Numbered from the stretch's first letter, positions 44,510-53,747 are shown. The stretch: 64,000 nucleotides of DNA from Cellulophaga algicola DSM 14237 (GCF_000186265.1 NC_014934.1:2170001-2234000), one strand, 5' to 3'. The notes: generated by a model from the letters alone, not told the origin. Translations and numbers: made by a program.

Positions 44510-45556
44510 ATGATTAAAGATAAATTTACATACTCCATACTAATTATTGAGGATAACCCTGGGGATCTTTATATTTTTCAAGAATATTTAAGAGACCAGA
44601 TTTTAAATCCTAACATTATCTCCGCTACCAGTTTTAAAGAGGCAGCTGAGGTTTTGCTAGATGATACTCAAAAATTAGACATTATATTTTTAGATTTATC
44701 ATTGCCAGATAAAAATGGGATAGCGCTAATTCATGAAATAGTTAAAATAGGAAAAAAGAGGCCCATTGTAGTGCTTACAGGATATTCAGATATCCAATTT
44801 AGTATAGATTCATTACACTTAGGGGTATCAGATTATTTAATTAAAGATGAGCTTACAGCGCTGACTCTTTATAAAAGTGTGCGATATAATATTGAGCGGG
44901 GTAAATACCTGCTGCAGTTAGAACAATCAGAAAAAAGGTATATAGATTTATTTCATTTAAGTCCGCAACCTATGTGGATTTATGATTTAGATACGTTACT
45001 GTTTTTAGATGTGAACGATGCTGCAACAGATCATTATGGCTATTCTTATGAGGAGTTTTTAAAAATGACGATTAAAGATATTAGGCCAAAGGAAGAAGTT
45101 TCTAATCTCATGAAGATTTTAAATGATAATCCAGGAGATAAAGAAGGTAAGATAAAAGGTTTTTTTAGACACCAGAAAAAGGATGGAACTGTAATAGAAG
45201 TTGAAATCACGAGTAATCTTATCTCGCGAATTGGCAAAACAGTTCGTATTATTCTAGCGAATGATGTTACAGATCGTGTAAATTATATAAAAGCGATTAT
45301 AGACCAAAATGATAAGTTAAAAGAAATTGCATGGGTACAGTCTCATGTGGTTAGAGCGCCATTAGCTAGATTAATGGGGTTAATTAAGATTTTGGAGCGA
45401 GACACTAAGCTGGCGGATGAGGATAAAAGTTTTATTTACAAAGAGCTGCTAAATTCTGCAGATGAATTAGATGAAATTATTAGAGATATCTCTGATAAAG
45501 CTTCTAAAATAGAAATTAATAATACTAGTTATGATTTTGGAGATATTACTCGTTGA
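44510..45556 (+). CDS. Receiver-PAS protein with HisKA-like domain but no ATPase domain
   Basis: Residues 1-125 form a receiver (IIEDNPGD, FLDLSLPDKNG, VLTGYSD); a PAS domain follows (about 145-262), then a HisKA-like helical pair with AWVQSHVVRAPLARLMG (His about 282) and no HATPase_c. It cannot phosphorylate itself with ATP; it may relay phosphate like an HPt or dimerise with complete kinases. 348 aa. Its 3' end overlaps the next receiver gene by 26 nt, so it seems complete, not broken. Confidence 0.85.
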   Translation: MIKDKFTYSILIIEDNPGDLYIFQEYLRDQILNPNIISATSFKEAAEVLLDDTQKLDIIFLDLSLPDKNGIALIHEIVKIGKKRPIVVLTGYSDIQFSIDSLHLGVSDYLIKDELTALTLYKSVRYNIERGKYLLQLEQSEKRYIDLFHLSPQPMWIYDLDTLLFLDVNDAATDHYGYSYEEFLKMTIKDIRPKEEVSNLMKILNDNPGDKEGKIKGFFRHQKKDGTVIEVEITSNLISRIGKTVRIILANDVTDRVNYIKAIIDQNDKLKEIAWVQSHVVRAPLARLMGLIKILERDTKLADEDKSFIYKELLNSADELDEIIRDISDKASKIEINNTSYDFGDITR

Positions 45557-45926
45557 TGATGATCCTATAGGACAGTATCTACATAACAACATACTAACTA
45601 AGTGTAACTTTCCAGAACAACTAATGTTCGAAAATGGCGCTTTAGCATTAGATTATATTCTTGAAAAGAAAGATGAAGACATCTTATTCTTAATTTTTCT
45701 AGATATAAATATGCCTGTAATGAATGGGTGGGAGCTTCTAGAAGCATTGAGTGAAAATTGTATTAAACCAGCAATTAAAGTTGTCATTCTTACGTCATCA
45801 ATTGATTCTTCTGATCGTGAAAAAGCTAATGGATACCCGCAGGTAGTTAAGTTTCTAGAAAAACCTTTAACCGAATCATGCGTAAGTCAAATTAAATCAA
45901 ATACAGATTTATCATCCTACTTTTAA
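45531..45926 (+). CDS. Stand-alone response regulator
   Basis: A 131-aa receiver with LLVDDDPIGQ, phospho-acceptor Asp in LIFLDINMPVMNGWELL, ILTSSI and FLEKPL. The start lies inside the preceding gene (26-nt overlap), which suggests coupled translation and a functional pair. No output domain. Confidence 0.88.
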   Translation: MILEILLVDDDPIGQYLHNNILTKCNFPEQLMFENGALALDYILEKKDEDILFLIFLDINMPVMNGWELLEALSENCIKPAIKVVILTSSIDSSDREKANGYPQVVKFLEKPLTESCVSQIKSNTDLSSYF

Positions 45927-45960
45927 TAGTATTAAAAGTAGACTCAAAAATTAGTTTAGA

Positions 45961-46188
45961 ATGACCGAAGCAATAAAGAAAAAAATAATAGCAGTTTGTG
46001 ATGATAAGATTGAAAAAAAGGGTTCAAATGTCGGACTTTCTTTTTACGCCTTTTTTGCAAATAAAAACGACAATCCAAAACTTTTACTAGAGGTCGCTCA
46101 ATGGTGGATCATGGAGCATAAATTAGATCATTTTGAAAAAGCCTTGAAAATTAAAGCATTGGCGCAAGAAATAGATTCTTTAGGCTAA
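45961..46188 (+). CDS. DUF6500-like small protein
   Basis: A 75-aa hydrophilic protein (MTEAIKKKIIAVCDDKIEKK...NVGLSFYAFFANKNDNPKL...WWIMEHKLDHFEKALKIKAL). The sequence resembles DUF6500, whose function I do not know. It is 34 nt after the response regulator and could be in the same transcript. Confidence 0.7.
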   Translation: MTEAIKKKIIAVCDDKIEKKGSNVGLSFYAFFANKNDNPKLLLEVAQWWIMEHKLDHFEKALKIKALAQEIDSLG

Positions 46189-46200
46189 GCGTGGATCATT

Positions 46201-46788
46201 TTATTTTGCATCCTTTTTGTTTACGAGACCTTTTGTAAACTCATTTAAAGTTTCTACTTTCTCTTCAAAATCTCCTTTTATAGTTTTCCTAAATTCATTC
46301 AAGTTTTTAACTAAGTCATCAATATTATCAGGAATAACATCCTCAAAAAATTGACGTAATCGCTTTGCTGTGGTTGGCGATTTTCCGTTGGTAGAGATGG
46401 CAACTTTTACATTACCCTTGGTGACGATACCTCCCATATAAAAATCGCAAAAGGGTGGGTTATCAGCAACATTAACAAGTATGTTTTGTGCTCTACAATC
46501 GTGGTACACTTGCTCGTTTACTGGAATATTATCCGTCGTAGCTACCACCATATGCTTGTTTTCTAGGAAGCTCTTATCATACGGGGTAACATTCATTTTA
46601 ATTGCAAACTTCTCTGCTAAGGCTATAGTTTCTTCTCTAAACATAGGAGAAACCATTTCTACATTCGCATCAGGACTAGACTTTAATAAAAAAGTGAGTT
46701 TTTCTAAGGCTACATTTCCTCCACCTACAATAAGGATCTCTAAATTAGAGACTTTTAAAAAAATGGGATATAGGTTGTTGCGTTCCAT
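46201..46788 (-). CDS. Precorrin-2 dehydrogenase/sirohydrochlorin ferrochelatase
   Basis: This 195-aa protein matches the N-terminal (CysG-B/Met8p/SirC) part of siroheme synthase: NLYPIFLKVSNLEILIVGGGNVALEKL (NAD-binding), VVATTDNIPVNEQVYHDC, VNVADNPPFCDFYMGGIV and ISTNGKSPTTAKRLR. It oxidises precorrin-2 to sirohydrochlorin and may insert iron to give siroheme for sulfite or nitrite reductase. It is divergent from hemN, another tetrapyrrole gene. Confidence 0.9.
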   Translation of the reverse strand: MERNNLYPIFLKVSNLEILIVGGGNVALEKLTFLLKSSPDANVEMVSPMFREETIALAEKFAIKMNVTPYDKSFLENKHMVVATTDNIPVNEQVYHDCRAQNILVNVADNPPFCDFYMGGIVTKGNVKVAISTNGKSPTTAKRLRQFFEDVIPDNIDDLVKNLNEFRKTIKGDFEEKVETLNEFTKGLVNKKDAK

Positions 46789-47001
46789 GATGGTCTACTG
46801 TTTGTAAAGTGGTTAAGGATAATGTTCTGGTAAAGGTAAAGCTTAAATTTATTTTGTAGCGACCAGATTGAATTCTATAACATCAATATTGCAATTGTTG
46901 ATAATTATTTTATTTGCGTTCTAATTTTTACTGCTGTGAGCTTTTAAGTACTGAAAATGAGCTGGGGTCTTTAAAACTAGGTAATACTATAAAGTTTAAC
47001 C

Positions 47002-47044
47002 TGACAATTATCATATTTTTTCTTTTAATACAACAGTAGGTTTG
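47002..47044 (+). promoter_or_regulatory. FNR-type box and hemN promoter
   Basis: TGACAATTATCA (47002-47013) is an FNR-like palindrome; its centre is 29.5 nt before the first T of TAGGTTTG (47037-47044), placing the box near -42/-43. The same spacing is seen at four other promoters in this window. Confidence 0.72.
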
Positions 47045-47061
47045 TATTAAATACAATACCA

Positions 47062-48423
47062 ATGTGCACATTAGTTCAAAAATATAACGTTCCAGGTCCT
47101 AGATATACAAGTTACCCAACGGTTCCATATTGGGATATTTATGAATTTTCAGGAAAAAAATGGCAATCCACTTTAATTCAAAGTTTTGAAGAGAGTAACA
47201 GCTCTGAGGGGATTAGCTTGTATATTCATTTGCCTTTTTGCGAAAGTATGTGTACTTTTTGTGGGTGTCATAAACGTATTACTAAGCGTCATGAAGTAGA
47301 AGTGCCTTACTTACAAACGGTGCTTAAGGAATGGCAATTGTATTGCAATTTGTTTTCTGAAAAACCTAAGATAAAAGAACTTCACTTAGGAGGCGGTACG
47401 CCAACTTTTTTTTCTGCGGAGAATTTAGAATACTTGATTAAAGGAATTTTTAAAATAGCAGATAAAGCCGCTAATTATGAATTTAGTTTTGAAGGTCATC
47501 CTAATAATACCACAAGAGAACATTTGCAAGCTTTATATAATGTAGGCTTTAGACGAGTAAGTTTTGGTGTTCAGGATTATAATGAAAAAGTACAAAAGGC
47601 TATCCATAGAGAGCAACCTTTTATAAACGTAAAGAATGTTACAGATGCAGCTCGCGATATAGGGTATACTTCTATAGGTCATGACATTATTTTTGGTCTT
47701 CCGCACCAAACCATTGCAGATGTAGAACAAACCATTTTAAAAACAAAAGAGTTAATGCCAGATCGTTTGGCATTCTACAGCTATGCCCATGTGCCGTGGT
47801 TAAAAGGGAATGGTCAGCGAGGTTATAATGATCATGATTTGCCTACGGCAGAAGAAAAACGTATGCAGTATGAATCGGGAAAAAAACTATTGGCCCAAGT
47901 GGGGTATGAAGAAATAGGAATGGATCATTTTGCGTTAAAAACTGACACGTTGTTTAAAGCGATGGAAAATGGAGCATTACACCGGAATTTTATGGGATAT
48001 ACGAGTTCTAAAACACAATTAATGATAGGTTTGGGAGCTTCTAGTATTAGTGATAGCTGGTATAGTTTTGCTCAAAATGTTAAAGGCTTAGAAGAATATG
48101 AGCATCTTGTCGGGAATGCTATCATTCCTATTTATAGAGGTCATATTTTAACGGATGAAGACTCTATAATTAGAAAACATATTCTAAATTTAATGTGCAG
48201 ATTCGAAACCGAATTTACTACAGAAGAAATTGGGCTTTTAGATTTAAATTCTTCTTTTGATAAATTAATGGAGATGCAAGCTGATGATTTGCTTCAGATT
48301 GATTCTTATAAGATTAAGGTATTAGAAAAGGGAAGGCCATTTATTAGGAATATCTGTATGGCTTTTGATATGCATTTACAACGGAAAGCACCTGAAACTA
48401 GGTTGTTTTCTATGACCATATAA
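47062..48423 (+). CDS. hemN: Oxygen-independent coproporphyrinogen III oxidase
   Basis: A radical-SAM enzyme with the cluster motif CESMCTFCGC (Cys near 60, 64, 67), the LHLGGGTPTFF loop and VSFGVQDYNEKVQKAIHR. It converts coproporphyrinogen III to protoporphyrinogen IX without O2, allowing haem synthesis under microaerobic conditions. 453 aa fits true HemN. The FNR-type box upstream matches this role; a universal stress gene follows after 23 nt. Confidence 0.95.
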   Translation: MCTLVQKYNVPGPRYTSYPTVPYWDIYEFSGKKWQSTLIQSFEESNSSEGISLYIHLPFCESMCTFCGCHKRITKRHEVEVPYLQTVLKEWQLYCNLFSEKPKIKELHLGGGTPTFFSAENLEYLIKGIFKIADKAANYEFSFEGHPNNTTREHLQALYNVGFRRVSFGVQDYNEKVQKAIHREQPFINVKNVTDAARDIGYTSIGHDIIFGLPHQTIADVEQTILKTKELMPDRLAFYSYAHVPWLKGNGQRGYNDHDLPTAEEKRMQYESGKKLLAQVGYEEIGMDHFALKTDTLFKAMENGALHRNFMGYTSSKTQLMIGLGASSISDSWYSFAQNVKGLEEYEHLVGNAIIPIYRGHILTDEDSIIRKHILNLMCRFETEFTTEEIGLLDLNSSFDKLMEMQADDLLQIDSYKIKVLEKGRPFIRNICMAFDMHLQRKAPETRLFSMTI

Positions 48424-48446
48424 ATTTAACCTCTTAATTATAAACT

Positions 48447-49271
48447 ATGAAAAACATTATTGTACCAATAGATTTTTCGATACAATCGGAGAATGCTTTA
48501 AAAGTTGCGGCTTCATTAGCAAAAAAGCACAACTCTAAAATTTTTGCGCTGCATATGCTAGAATTAAATCAAGCATATATTACATCTACAGAAGGTGCAC
48601 ATCCAGAACAAACTGTTTTTTTAATAAAAATGGCAGAAAAACGTTTTGCAGAATTTTTAAACAAACCTTTTTTGAAAGGTGTTGAAGTAAAACCAATTAT
48701 TAAACATTTTAAAGTTTTTAGTGAGGTAAATGAAGTTGCTGAGGCAAACAATGCAGACATGATTGTTATGGGCTCTCATGGTACGGATGGAGTAATGGAA
48801 ATTTTTGTAGGTTCTAATACGGAGAAAGTTGTTCGTAATTCAGACATACCAGTTCTAGTAATTAAGCATAGGTTAGATGAGTTTACACCTAAAACTATGG
48901 TTTTCGCATGCGATTTAAAGGAAGAAAATGTAAATGCATATCAACGTGCTAAGTATATCGCAGATCAGTTTTCTGTAGACCTTCATATTGTATATATCAA
49001 TACTCCAGGAGATAATTTCTTGAGTACAGAAGATATCACAGTTAAAATAGAGAAATTTTCAGCAGTTATTGGTAAAGAAACTATAGACGTAAAAATATAT
49101 AATGATTACACTGTTGAAATGGGCGTGATTAATTATGCAGAAACTCAAGGAGTAGATTTAATAGGGATTCCCACTCACGGTAGAAAAGGAATAGCTCACT
49201 TCTTTATGGGAAGCATAGGAGAAGATGTAGCAAACCACTCAACAATACCAGTGGTAACGTTTAAAATTTAA
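48447..49271 (+). CDS. Universal stress protein, two Usp domains
   Basis: Two Usp domains fill 274 aa; both have the ATP-type loop (MGSHGTDGVMEIFVGSNTEK near 110; GIPTHGRKGIAHFFMGSIGE near 240). Such proteins support survival in energy limitation or hypoxia. It lies 23 nt after hemN and is probably cotranscribed from the FNR-type promoter. Confidence 0.9.
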   Translation: MKNIIVPIDFSIQSENALKVAASLAKKHNSKIFALHMLELNQAYITSTEGAHPEQTVFLIKMAEKRFAEFLNKPFLKGVEVKPIIKHFKVFSEVNEVAEANNADMIVMGSHGTDGVMEIFVGSNTEKVVRNSDIPVLVIKHRLDEFTPKTMVFACDLKEENVNAYQRAKYIADQFSVDLHIVYINTPGDNFLSTEDITVKIEKFSAVIGKETIDVKIYNDYTVEMGVINYAETQGVDLIGIPTHGRKGIAHFFMGSIGEDVANHSTIPVVTFKI

Positions 49272-49290
49272 TACAGTTGATTTGTTTGTC

Positions 49291-49326
49291 AATTCTAAAA
49301 GGAGCACTTTAAGTAGTGCTCCTTTT
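49291..49326 (+). terminator. Bidirectional terminator
   Basis: GGAGCACT (49301-49308) pairs with AGTGCTCC (49315-49322) with A and T runs on either side, between convergent genes. Confidence 0.88.
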
Positions 49327-49715
49327 TATTTAGGTCTATTCTCAAACATTTTCATATAAAGCATGGTATTCATTTGTCTAGCTCTATTTTTGGCAATGAA
49401 AGCCGTGTCTCCTGTAAATAATTCGTCAATAGTTTCAAACCATAGATTAAGCCATAAACCAAAATGTTCAGGAGTAACTCCATAGTTCATTTTTTTGTCA
49501 ACCTCATTATGTGCCTTTATCGGATTACCGTGGTACTTGCGTTTTAGAAACAACTGTGTCTCCCAGAAATCTGTTAATAGCTCTAGATGGGTTTCCCAGT
49601 CGGTAATAATGCCATTAAATATGGGGCCAAGTACTTTGTCTACTCGTACTTTTGCGTAAAAGCTTCGGACCAATACGCTAACATCAGCTCTATTTTCTAT
49701 TTCTTTCTGTAGCAT
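49326..49715 (-). CDS. Group III truncated haemoglobin
   Basis: The 129-aa sequence shows a truncated globin of group III type: FYAKVRVDKVLGPIF, ELLTDFWETQLFLKRKYHGNPIKAH (with the proximal-helix His within NEVDKKMNYGVTPEHFGLWLNLWFETID) and RARQMNTMLYMK. It probably binds O2 or NO in the cytoplasm. It is 28 nt downstream of the SafE-like gene in the respiratory cluster. Confidence 0.87.
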   Translation of the reverse strand: MLQKEIENRADVSVLVRSFYAKVRVDKVLGPIFNGIITDWETHLELLTDFWETQLFLKRKYHGNPIKAHNEVDKKMNYGVTPEHFGLWLNLWFETIDELFTGDTAFIAKNRARQMNTMLYMKMFENRPK

Positions 49716-49743
49716 TATTTTTATTCTTTAAGTAAGATGGTGT

Positions 49744-50448
49744 TTAATTGTGGCATTCAAGATTGGAAGATACTACCTCGGTTACTGGCTTTGGTGATAC
49801 GTAAGGAATACCGAGCCCTAATCCTCTTAAAATGAATAAAGCGCCTATTAGAACCACAAAAACAGGAATTAATTTTTGTACTTTTTGCTTTGCAGCCCCT
49901 TTTAAAAGACTACTAAAATAGATGGCCGTAGTCATCAAAGGGATAGTGCCAGCCCCAAACAATACCATGTATAGTGCCCCTTTTAAAGGACTTCCCATGG
50001 CAATGGCCCCAAAAAGACCCATATAAACTAAGCCACAAGGAAGAAAACCATTGAGAAAACCAATAGTGATAAATGTATCAGCTGTTTTTTTCTGTAGCTC
50101 TTTACCTAACCTACTTTTCACCTTTCCGATAAGCTTATACATAGGCTTAGAGAAATTGTATGTACTAATGAATTTGTGAGGCAATAGTACTACAATAATC
50201 ATGAGTACACCAATAGCAATAGATAGTTTTTGTTGCATTCCAAAGACAAATAAGCCTTTGCCTAGTAAGCCAAAAACTAATCCTAAAGTTCCATACGCTA
50301 ATAGCCGCCCAAGGTGATAGATGAATATTTGTGAGAATTTTTTAATGTTGCTTGTTCTATCAACAGGGAGCATAAAAGCAATGGGTCCGCACATGCCTAC
50401 GCAGTGAAAACTACCCATAAGGCCTAATATGATTGCTGATATAAACAT
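49744..50448 (-). CDS. SafE/TauE-like (CcdA/UreH-type) membrane protein of the cbb3 cluster
   Basis: Six or more membrane helices, starting with IILGLMGSFHCVGMCGPIAFML and including GFLNGFLPCGLVYMGLFGA. The paired Cys motifs (HCVGMC; LPCG) are typical of the SafE/UreH group linked to copper or redox handling during cytochrome oxidase assembly. 234 aa; starts 1 nt after fixH ends, so they form one operon. Confidence 0.85.
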   Translation of the reverse strand: MFISAIILGLMGSFHCVGMCGPIAFMLPVDRTSNIKKFSQIFIYHLGRLLAYGTLGLVFGLLGKGLFVFGMQQKLSIAIGVLMIIVVLLPHKFISTYNFSKPMYKLIGKVKSRLGKELQKKTADTFITIGFLNGFLPCGLVYMGLFGAIAMGSPLKGALYMVLFGAGTIPLMTTAIYFSSLLKGAAKQKVQKLIPVFVVLIGALFILRGLGLGIPYVSPKPVTEVVSSNLECHN

Positions 50449-50895
50449 TTAATAGGTTATTTTTTCTTTATGTAGGTATGCTTTGTCTTGGTATTTCCAA
50501 GAAATTTTAATGTCCCAGCGACCTTCTAACAAACGTTTGTCAGGTACGAGCAAATGTGAGTCGGATAGACTTATTGGAAAGTCAAAATCCAGGTGTTTAT
50601 TAGAAGGTCTGTATAGGGACACTATGCCTTTAACGGCTTTATTATCTATATTTTTAGGAAAGGTAATGACTAAGCCTTCTGGTGTTTTTTTAACTTCAAT
50701 ATTTTTAGCATCATCGTTCGCATTGTTTTCAGCATCAATTTCTTTTTGAAAGCCAAGTTCTGCTTGGTAATATTCTTCCGTCACTAAATCATGACCAGCT
50801 TTATGATCTATATTCATGCGAATTACAAAAAAAAGAATAAAGCTTATAAAGCAAGCAAAAGCAATTACGATACCTGTTCCCCAATTTATTTTCAT
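50449..50895 (-). CDS. fixH: FixH-family cbb3 oxidase assembly protein
   Basis: The 148-aa protein has an N-terminal membrane helix (TGIVIAFACFISFILFFVIRM) and a periplasmic FixH domain (YYQAELGFQKEIDAEN..., FDFPISLSDSHLLVPDKRLLEGRWDIKISW). FixH helps deliver copper or assemble the oxidase. It abuts the SafE-like gene. ccoG ends 268 nt upstream, with a long heptamer repeat between them. Confidence 0.87.
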   Translation of the reverse strand: MKINWGTGIVIAFACFISFILFFVIRMNIDHKAGHDLVTEEYYQAELGFQKEIDAENNANDDAKNIEVKKTPEGLVITFPKNIDNKAVKGIVSLYRPSNKHLDFDFPISLSDSHLLVPDKRLLEGRWDIKISWKYQDKAYLHKEKITY

Positions 50896-51032
50896 GATAT
50901 TTTTTATTTGCGTTACGTACTACTTAGTTTTTAGTATTAGTTCTTGAGGCTATTTATGTTTTGTTGCAGGCCATAAAAGAACTTGTAATTTATTTTTTAA
51001 TTCTTGTTTTTTAAGGTCGATTTTTTGAAATT

Positions 51033-51161
51033 ACCATCAACCATCAACCATCAACCATCAACCATCAACCATCAACCATCAACCATCAACCATCAACCAT
51101 CAACCATCAACCATCAACCATCAACCATCAACCATCAACCATCAACCATCAACCATCAACC
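51033..51161. repeat. Heptanucleotide tandem repeat (ACCATCA)18
   Basis: Eighteen perfect copies of ACCATCA plus ACC run without interruption and stop 2 nt before the ccoG stop codon complement at 51164. On the transcribed strand the unit reads TGATGGT. It is a simple sequence repeat, likely variable in copy number, in the ccoG-fixH spacer. Confidence 0.97.
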
Positions 51162-51163
51162 CC

Positions 51164-52582
51164 TTACTTATAACTCCTAGGAGCTAAGAAAGCAGTCGTT
51201 GTTGTTTCAATTAATTCATCACCGCTATACACGCCAATTTTTAATTTTTCTTTATCGGTTTTTACGGCACTATTATTAATCTCTATAAACAAGGTTCCTT
51301 CCGCTAATTTCTGTGCATAAACGGCAAAATCTTCATGACGCACTAATTTAATAGTACCTTTATGAGATAGCAATTCAAAATGCACATCATTAATATCTTC
51401 ATTGGTTTTGTTTAGTAACTTATAGGTATACACATTACTAATGATATTTCCTTCTTTATGTTCATAGAGTTGCCCTGGTAATCTAAAAATATTGGCTTCT
51501 AAATCGTTTCTTAAAAATAACATCCCGATTAAAACTCCAGTAAGGATTACAAGGATTGCGGAATATCCTTTTAGTCTAGGGGTAAATTTAAATTTTTCTT
51601 TTTTAACAATTTCATCTTCACTGGCATACCGTATTAATCCTTTTGGTAGGTCTACTTTTTCCATTATGGAATCACACTCGTCAATACAAGCGGTACAGTT
51701 TACACATTCTAACTGCGTACCATTTCTAATATCAATTCCTGTTGGGCACACATTTACACATTGAAAACAATCAATACAATCGCCATTTCCTAAGGCTTCT
51801 CGATCTTCATTTTTACGCCATTTTTTACGTCCATTTTCACTTTCACCTCTTTTATGGTCGTAGGCTACAACAATAGATTTGTTGTCTAATAAAACACCTT
51901 GCATTCTACCATAAGGACAAGCAATGATACATACTTGCTCTCTAAACCAAGCAAAAATAAAATAAAACACAGCCGTGAATATCAATAAAGAAATCATGGT
52001 ACTTATGTGTTGGCTAGGACCATCAGTAACATATTCTATTAAGCGGTCGCTACCAATTAAATAAGCTAAGAATACATTAGCGATTAAGAATGAAATAATA
52101 AAAAAGATGATCCATTTTAACACCCGTTTTTTTATTTTGTCAGCATTCCATTCTTGGCGTTCTAATTTTATTTGTGCTCCACGATCTCCATCAATCCAAA
52201 ATTCAATTCTACGGAAAACCATTTCTAAAAAAATGGTTTGAGGACACATCCATCCGCAGAAAATACGACCAAAAGCAACAGTGAACAAAGCAATAAAGAT
52301 GACACCAATAATCATTGAAACAACGAAGAGATGAAAATCTTGTGGCCAGAACGGAAATCCGAAAATATTAAAGCGTCTTTCCAGAACGTTAAACATTAAA
52401 AACTGATTTCCATTTATTTTCACAAATGGAGCAGCAACTAGAAATATCAAAAGGATATAACTTACATATTTACGATACTGATAAAATTTACCGCTTGGTT
52501 TTTTAGGAAAAATCCAAGCTCTTTTACCGTCTTCGTTAATAGTACCTATTGAATCTCTAAAATTTTCAGTGTCTTGAGCCAT
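51164..52582 (-). CDS. ccoG: Cytochrome c oxidase accessory protein CcoG (FixG/RdxA)
   Basis: A 472-aa polyferredoxin-like membrane protein with helices near 36-55, 85-110, 160-180 and 195-215, CGWMCPQTIFLEMVFRRIE, IIACPYGRMQGVL and two 4Fe-4S motifs (DCIDCFQCVNVCPTGIDIRNG; CVNCTACIDECDSIM). The C-terminal domain is an Ig-like periplasmic fold. CcoG reduces copper for cbb3 oxidase assembly. It lies 32 nt downstream of ccoP. Confidence 0.95.
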   Translation of the reverse strand: MAQDTENFRDSIGTINEDGKRAWIFPKKPSGKFYQYRKYVSYILLIFLVAAPFVKINGNQFLMFNVLERRFNIFGFPFWPQDFHLFVVSMIIGVIFIALFTVAFGRIFCGWMCPQTIFLEMVFRRIEFWIDGDRGAQIKLERQEWNADKIKKRVLKWIIFFIISFLIANVFLAYLIGSDRLIEYVTDGPSQHISTMISLLIFTAVFYFIFAWFREQVCIIACPYGRMQGVLLDNKSIVVAYDHKRGESENGRKKWRKNEDREALGNGDCIDCFQCVNVCPTGIDIRNGTQLECVNCTACIDECDSIMEKVDLPKGLIRYASEDEIVKKEKFKFTPRLKGYSAILVILTGVLIGMLFLRNDLEANIFRLPGQLYEHKEGNIISNVYTYKLLNKTNEDINDVHFELLSHKGTIKLVRHEDFAVYAQKLAEGTLFIEINNSAVKTDKEKLKIGVYSGDELIETTTTAFLAPRSYK

Positions 52583-52614
52583 TTTTTAGTATTTAAACTG
52601 TTTTAACCAATAAA

Positions 52615-53559
52615 TTAATTCATTACTACGCTGGTTGAATCAGTAACTTGCTCTTGAATTTCTGTAGCAGGAGCAGCTGCATTTGGGTCTACCCAAATAT
52701 CTCCATCGGGAGCTTTTGGGTTAGCAGGCGTTTTCCCATTTATTTCTTGTAAAACATAACTGGCTACCTGTGCAATTTCGGCTGGTTTCAGCGTTTGCTT
52801 CCAAGCAATCATTCCTTTACCATCTCTACCACCTTCAGATATGGTGTGGAAAACATTTTTAATACCACCCCCTAGAATCCAGTACTGATCTGTTAGATTG
52901 GGGCCAATACCACCACCACCATCTGCCATATGGCAAGCAACACAGTTAGATTCAAATATTTTCTTACCAGCACTAAGATCTCCAGCATCTGCTAATAATA
53001 CTACGGTACTCTCGTCTACAAGATCTTTAGCCGTTTTTTTGTATTCTTCAATTGCCATATTTGCTTCAGCTACTTCCTGTTCATATTCTGTGATTTGGTT
53101 ATAATCATTAAAAACGTGAAAACGAAGCATATAAATAATTGCGAAAACAATACTTGCATAGAACATATACACCCACCATGGTGGTAATTTGTTATCTAGT
53201 TCTCTAATTCCGTCATAATTATGATCTAGAACAATTTCGCTTTCTGCTTCCATTGGTTTAGAACCTAACATTTTCTTATAGACTTTTTTACCCCATTGCC
53301 ATTCCCATTTCTCAGTTTTCGTAACTAAGTAACGCTCTTTTGCTTCTTCTGATAAGGTTTGAAACATAACGTTTTCAATAGCACTTAAAATGAGCTCTAT
53401 CGCAATTAGAATAATTAGCACCATTGCCATAAAAAACTGCGTAATAGGGTAGGCTATAATTGCGGGTTGTTTTCCAGAATCAATAAAATATTCCATTAAC
53501 CCGAAGATGAGGAAGAATAGCACTGGGACTCTTATCCACCAAAGTGATTTATTTTTCAT
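52615..53559 (-). CDS. ccoP: cbb3 oxidase subunit CcoP, mono-haem form
   Basis: Two N-terminal helices, the CcoP N-domain (NYDGIRELDNKLPPWWVYMFYASIVFAIIYML) and one cytochrome c domain with CVACH (about 208-212) and the axial Met in GMIAW. Proteobacterial CcoP carries two CXXCH motifs; only one is present here, as is usual for Bacteroidota. 314 aa. It passes electrons from cytochrome c to the oxidase core. Confidence 0.93.
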   Translation of the reverse strand: MKNKSLWWIRVPVLFFLIFGLMEYFIDSGKQPAIIAYPITQFFMAMVLIILIAIELILSAIENVMFQTLSEEAKERYLVTKTEKWEWQWGKKVYKKMLGSKPMEAESEIVLDHNYDGIRELDNKLPPWWVYMFYASIVFAIIYMLRFHVFNDYNQITEYEQEVAEANMAIEEYKKTAKDLVDESTVVLLADAGDLSAGKKIFESNCVACHMADGGGGIGPNLTDQYWILGGGIKNVFHTISEGGRDGKGMIAWKQTLKPAEIAQVASYVLQEINGKTPANPKAPDGDIWVDPNAAAPATEIQEQVTDSTSVVMN

Positions 53560-53570
53560 AATACGTAATT

Positions 53571-53747
53571 TTATTGGTTGTCATTTTCAATTGGTAATTC
53601 ACTAACTTCACTTATGTATTCCTTTGAGGCGGTAAAAACCCACGCAAAAAGCACTACAAAAAAGATAAAGAAAATCAATAAGGATATGATAGGATAGATA
53701 GCTACACCATCAATAGTTTCCATGTAACCTTTTACAAATTTAAACAT
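53571..53747 (-). CDS. ccoQ: cbb3 oxidase subunit CcoQ
   Basis: A 58-aa frame between ccoP and ccoN begins MFKFVKGYMETIDGVAIYP, continues with one membrane helix (ISLLIFFIFFVVLFAWVF) and ends in an acidic tail. Size, single helix, TASKEYI context and position fit the small CcoQ subunit, which stabilises the complex. It stops 12 nt before ccoP begins. Confidence 0.85.
   Translation of the reverse strand: MFKFVKGYMETIDGVAIYPIISLLIFFIFFVVLFAWVFTASKEYISEVSELPIENDNQ

Noticed and set aside
44510-45556. Receiver-PAS-HisKA gene as a frameshifted kinase
   Set aside because: The next frame encodes a complete receiver, not a HATPase domain, and overlapping genes with clean starts suggest the short form is real.
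51033-51161. Heptamer array as a CRISPR
   Set aside because: The units are contiguous 7-mers without spacers and there are no cas genes.
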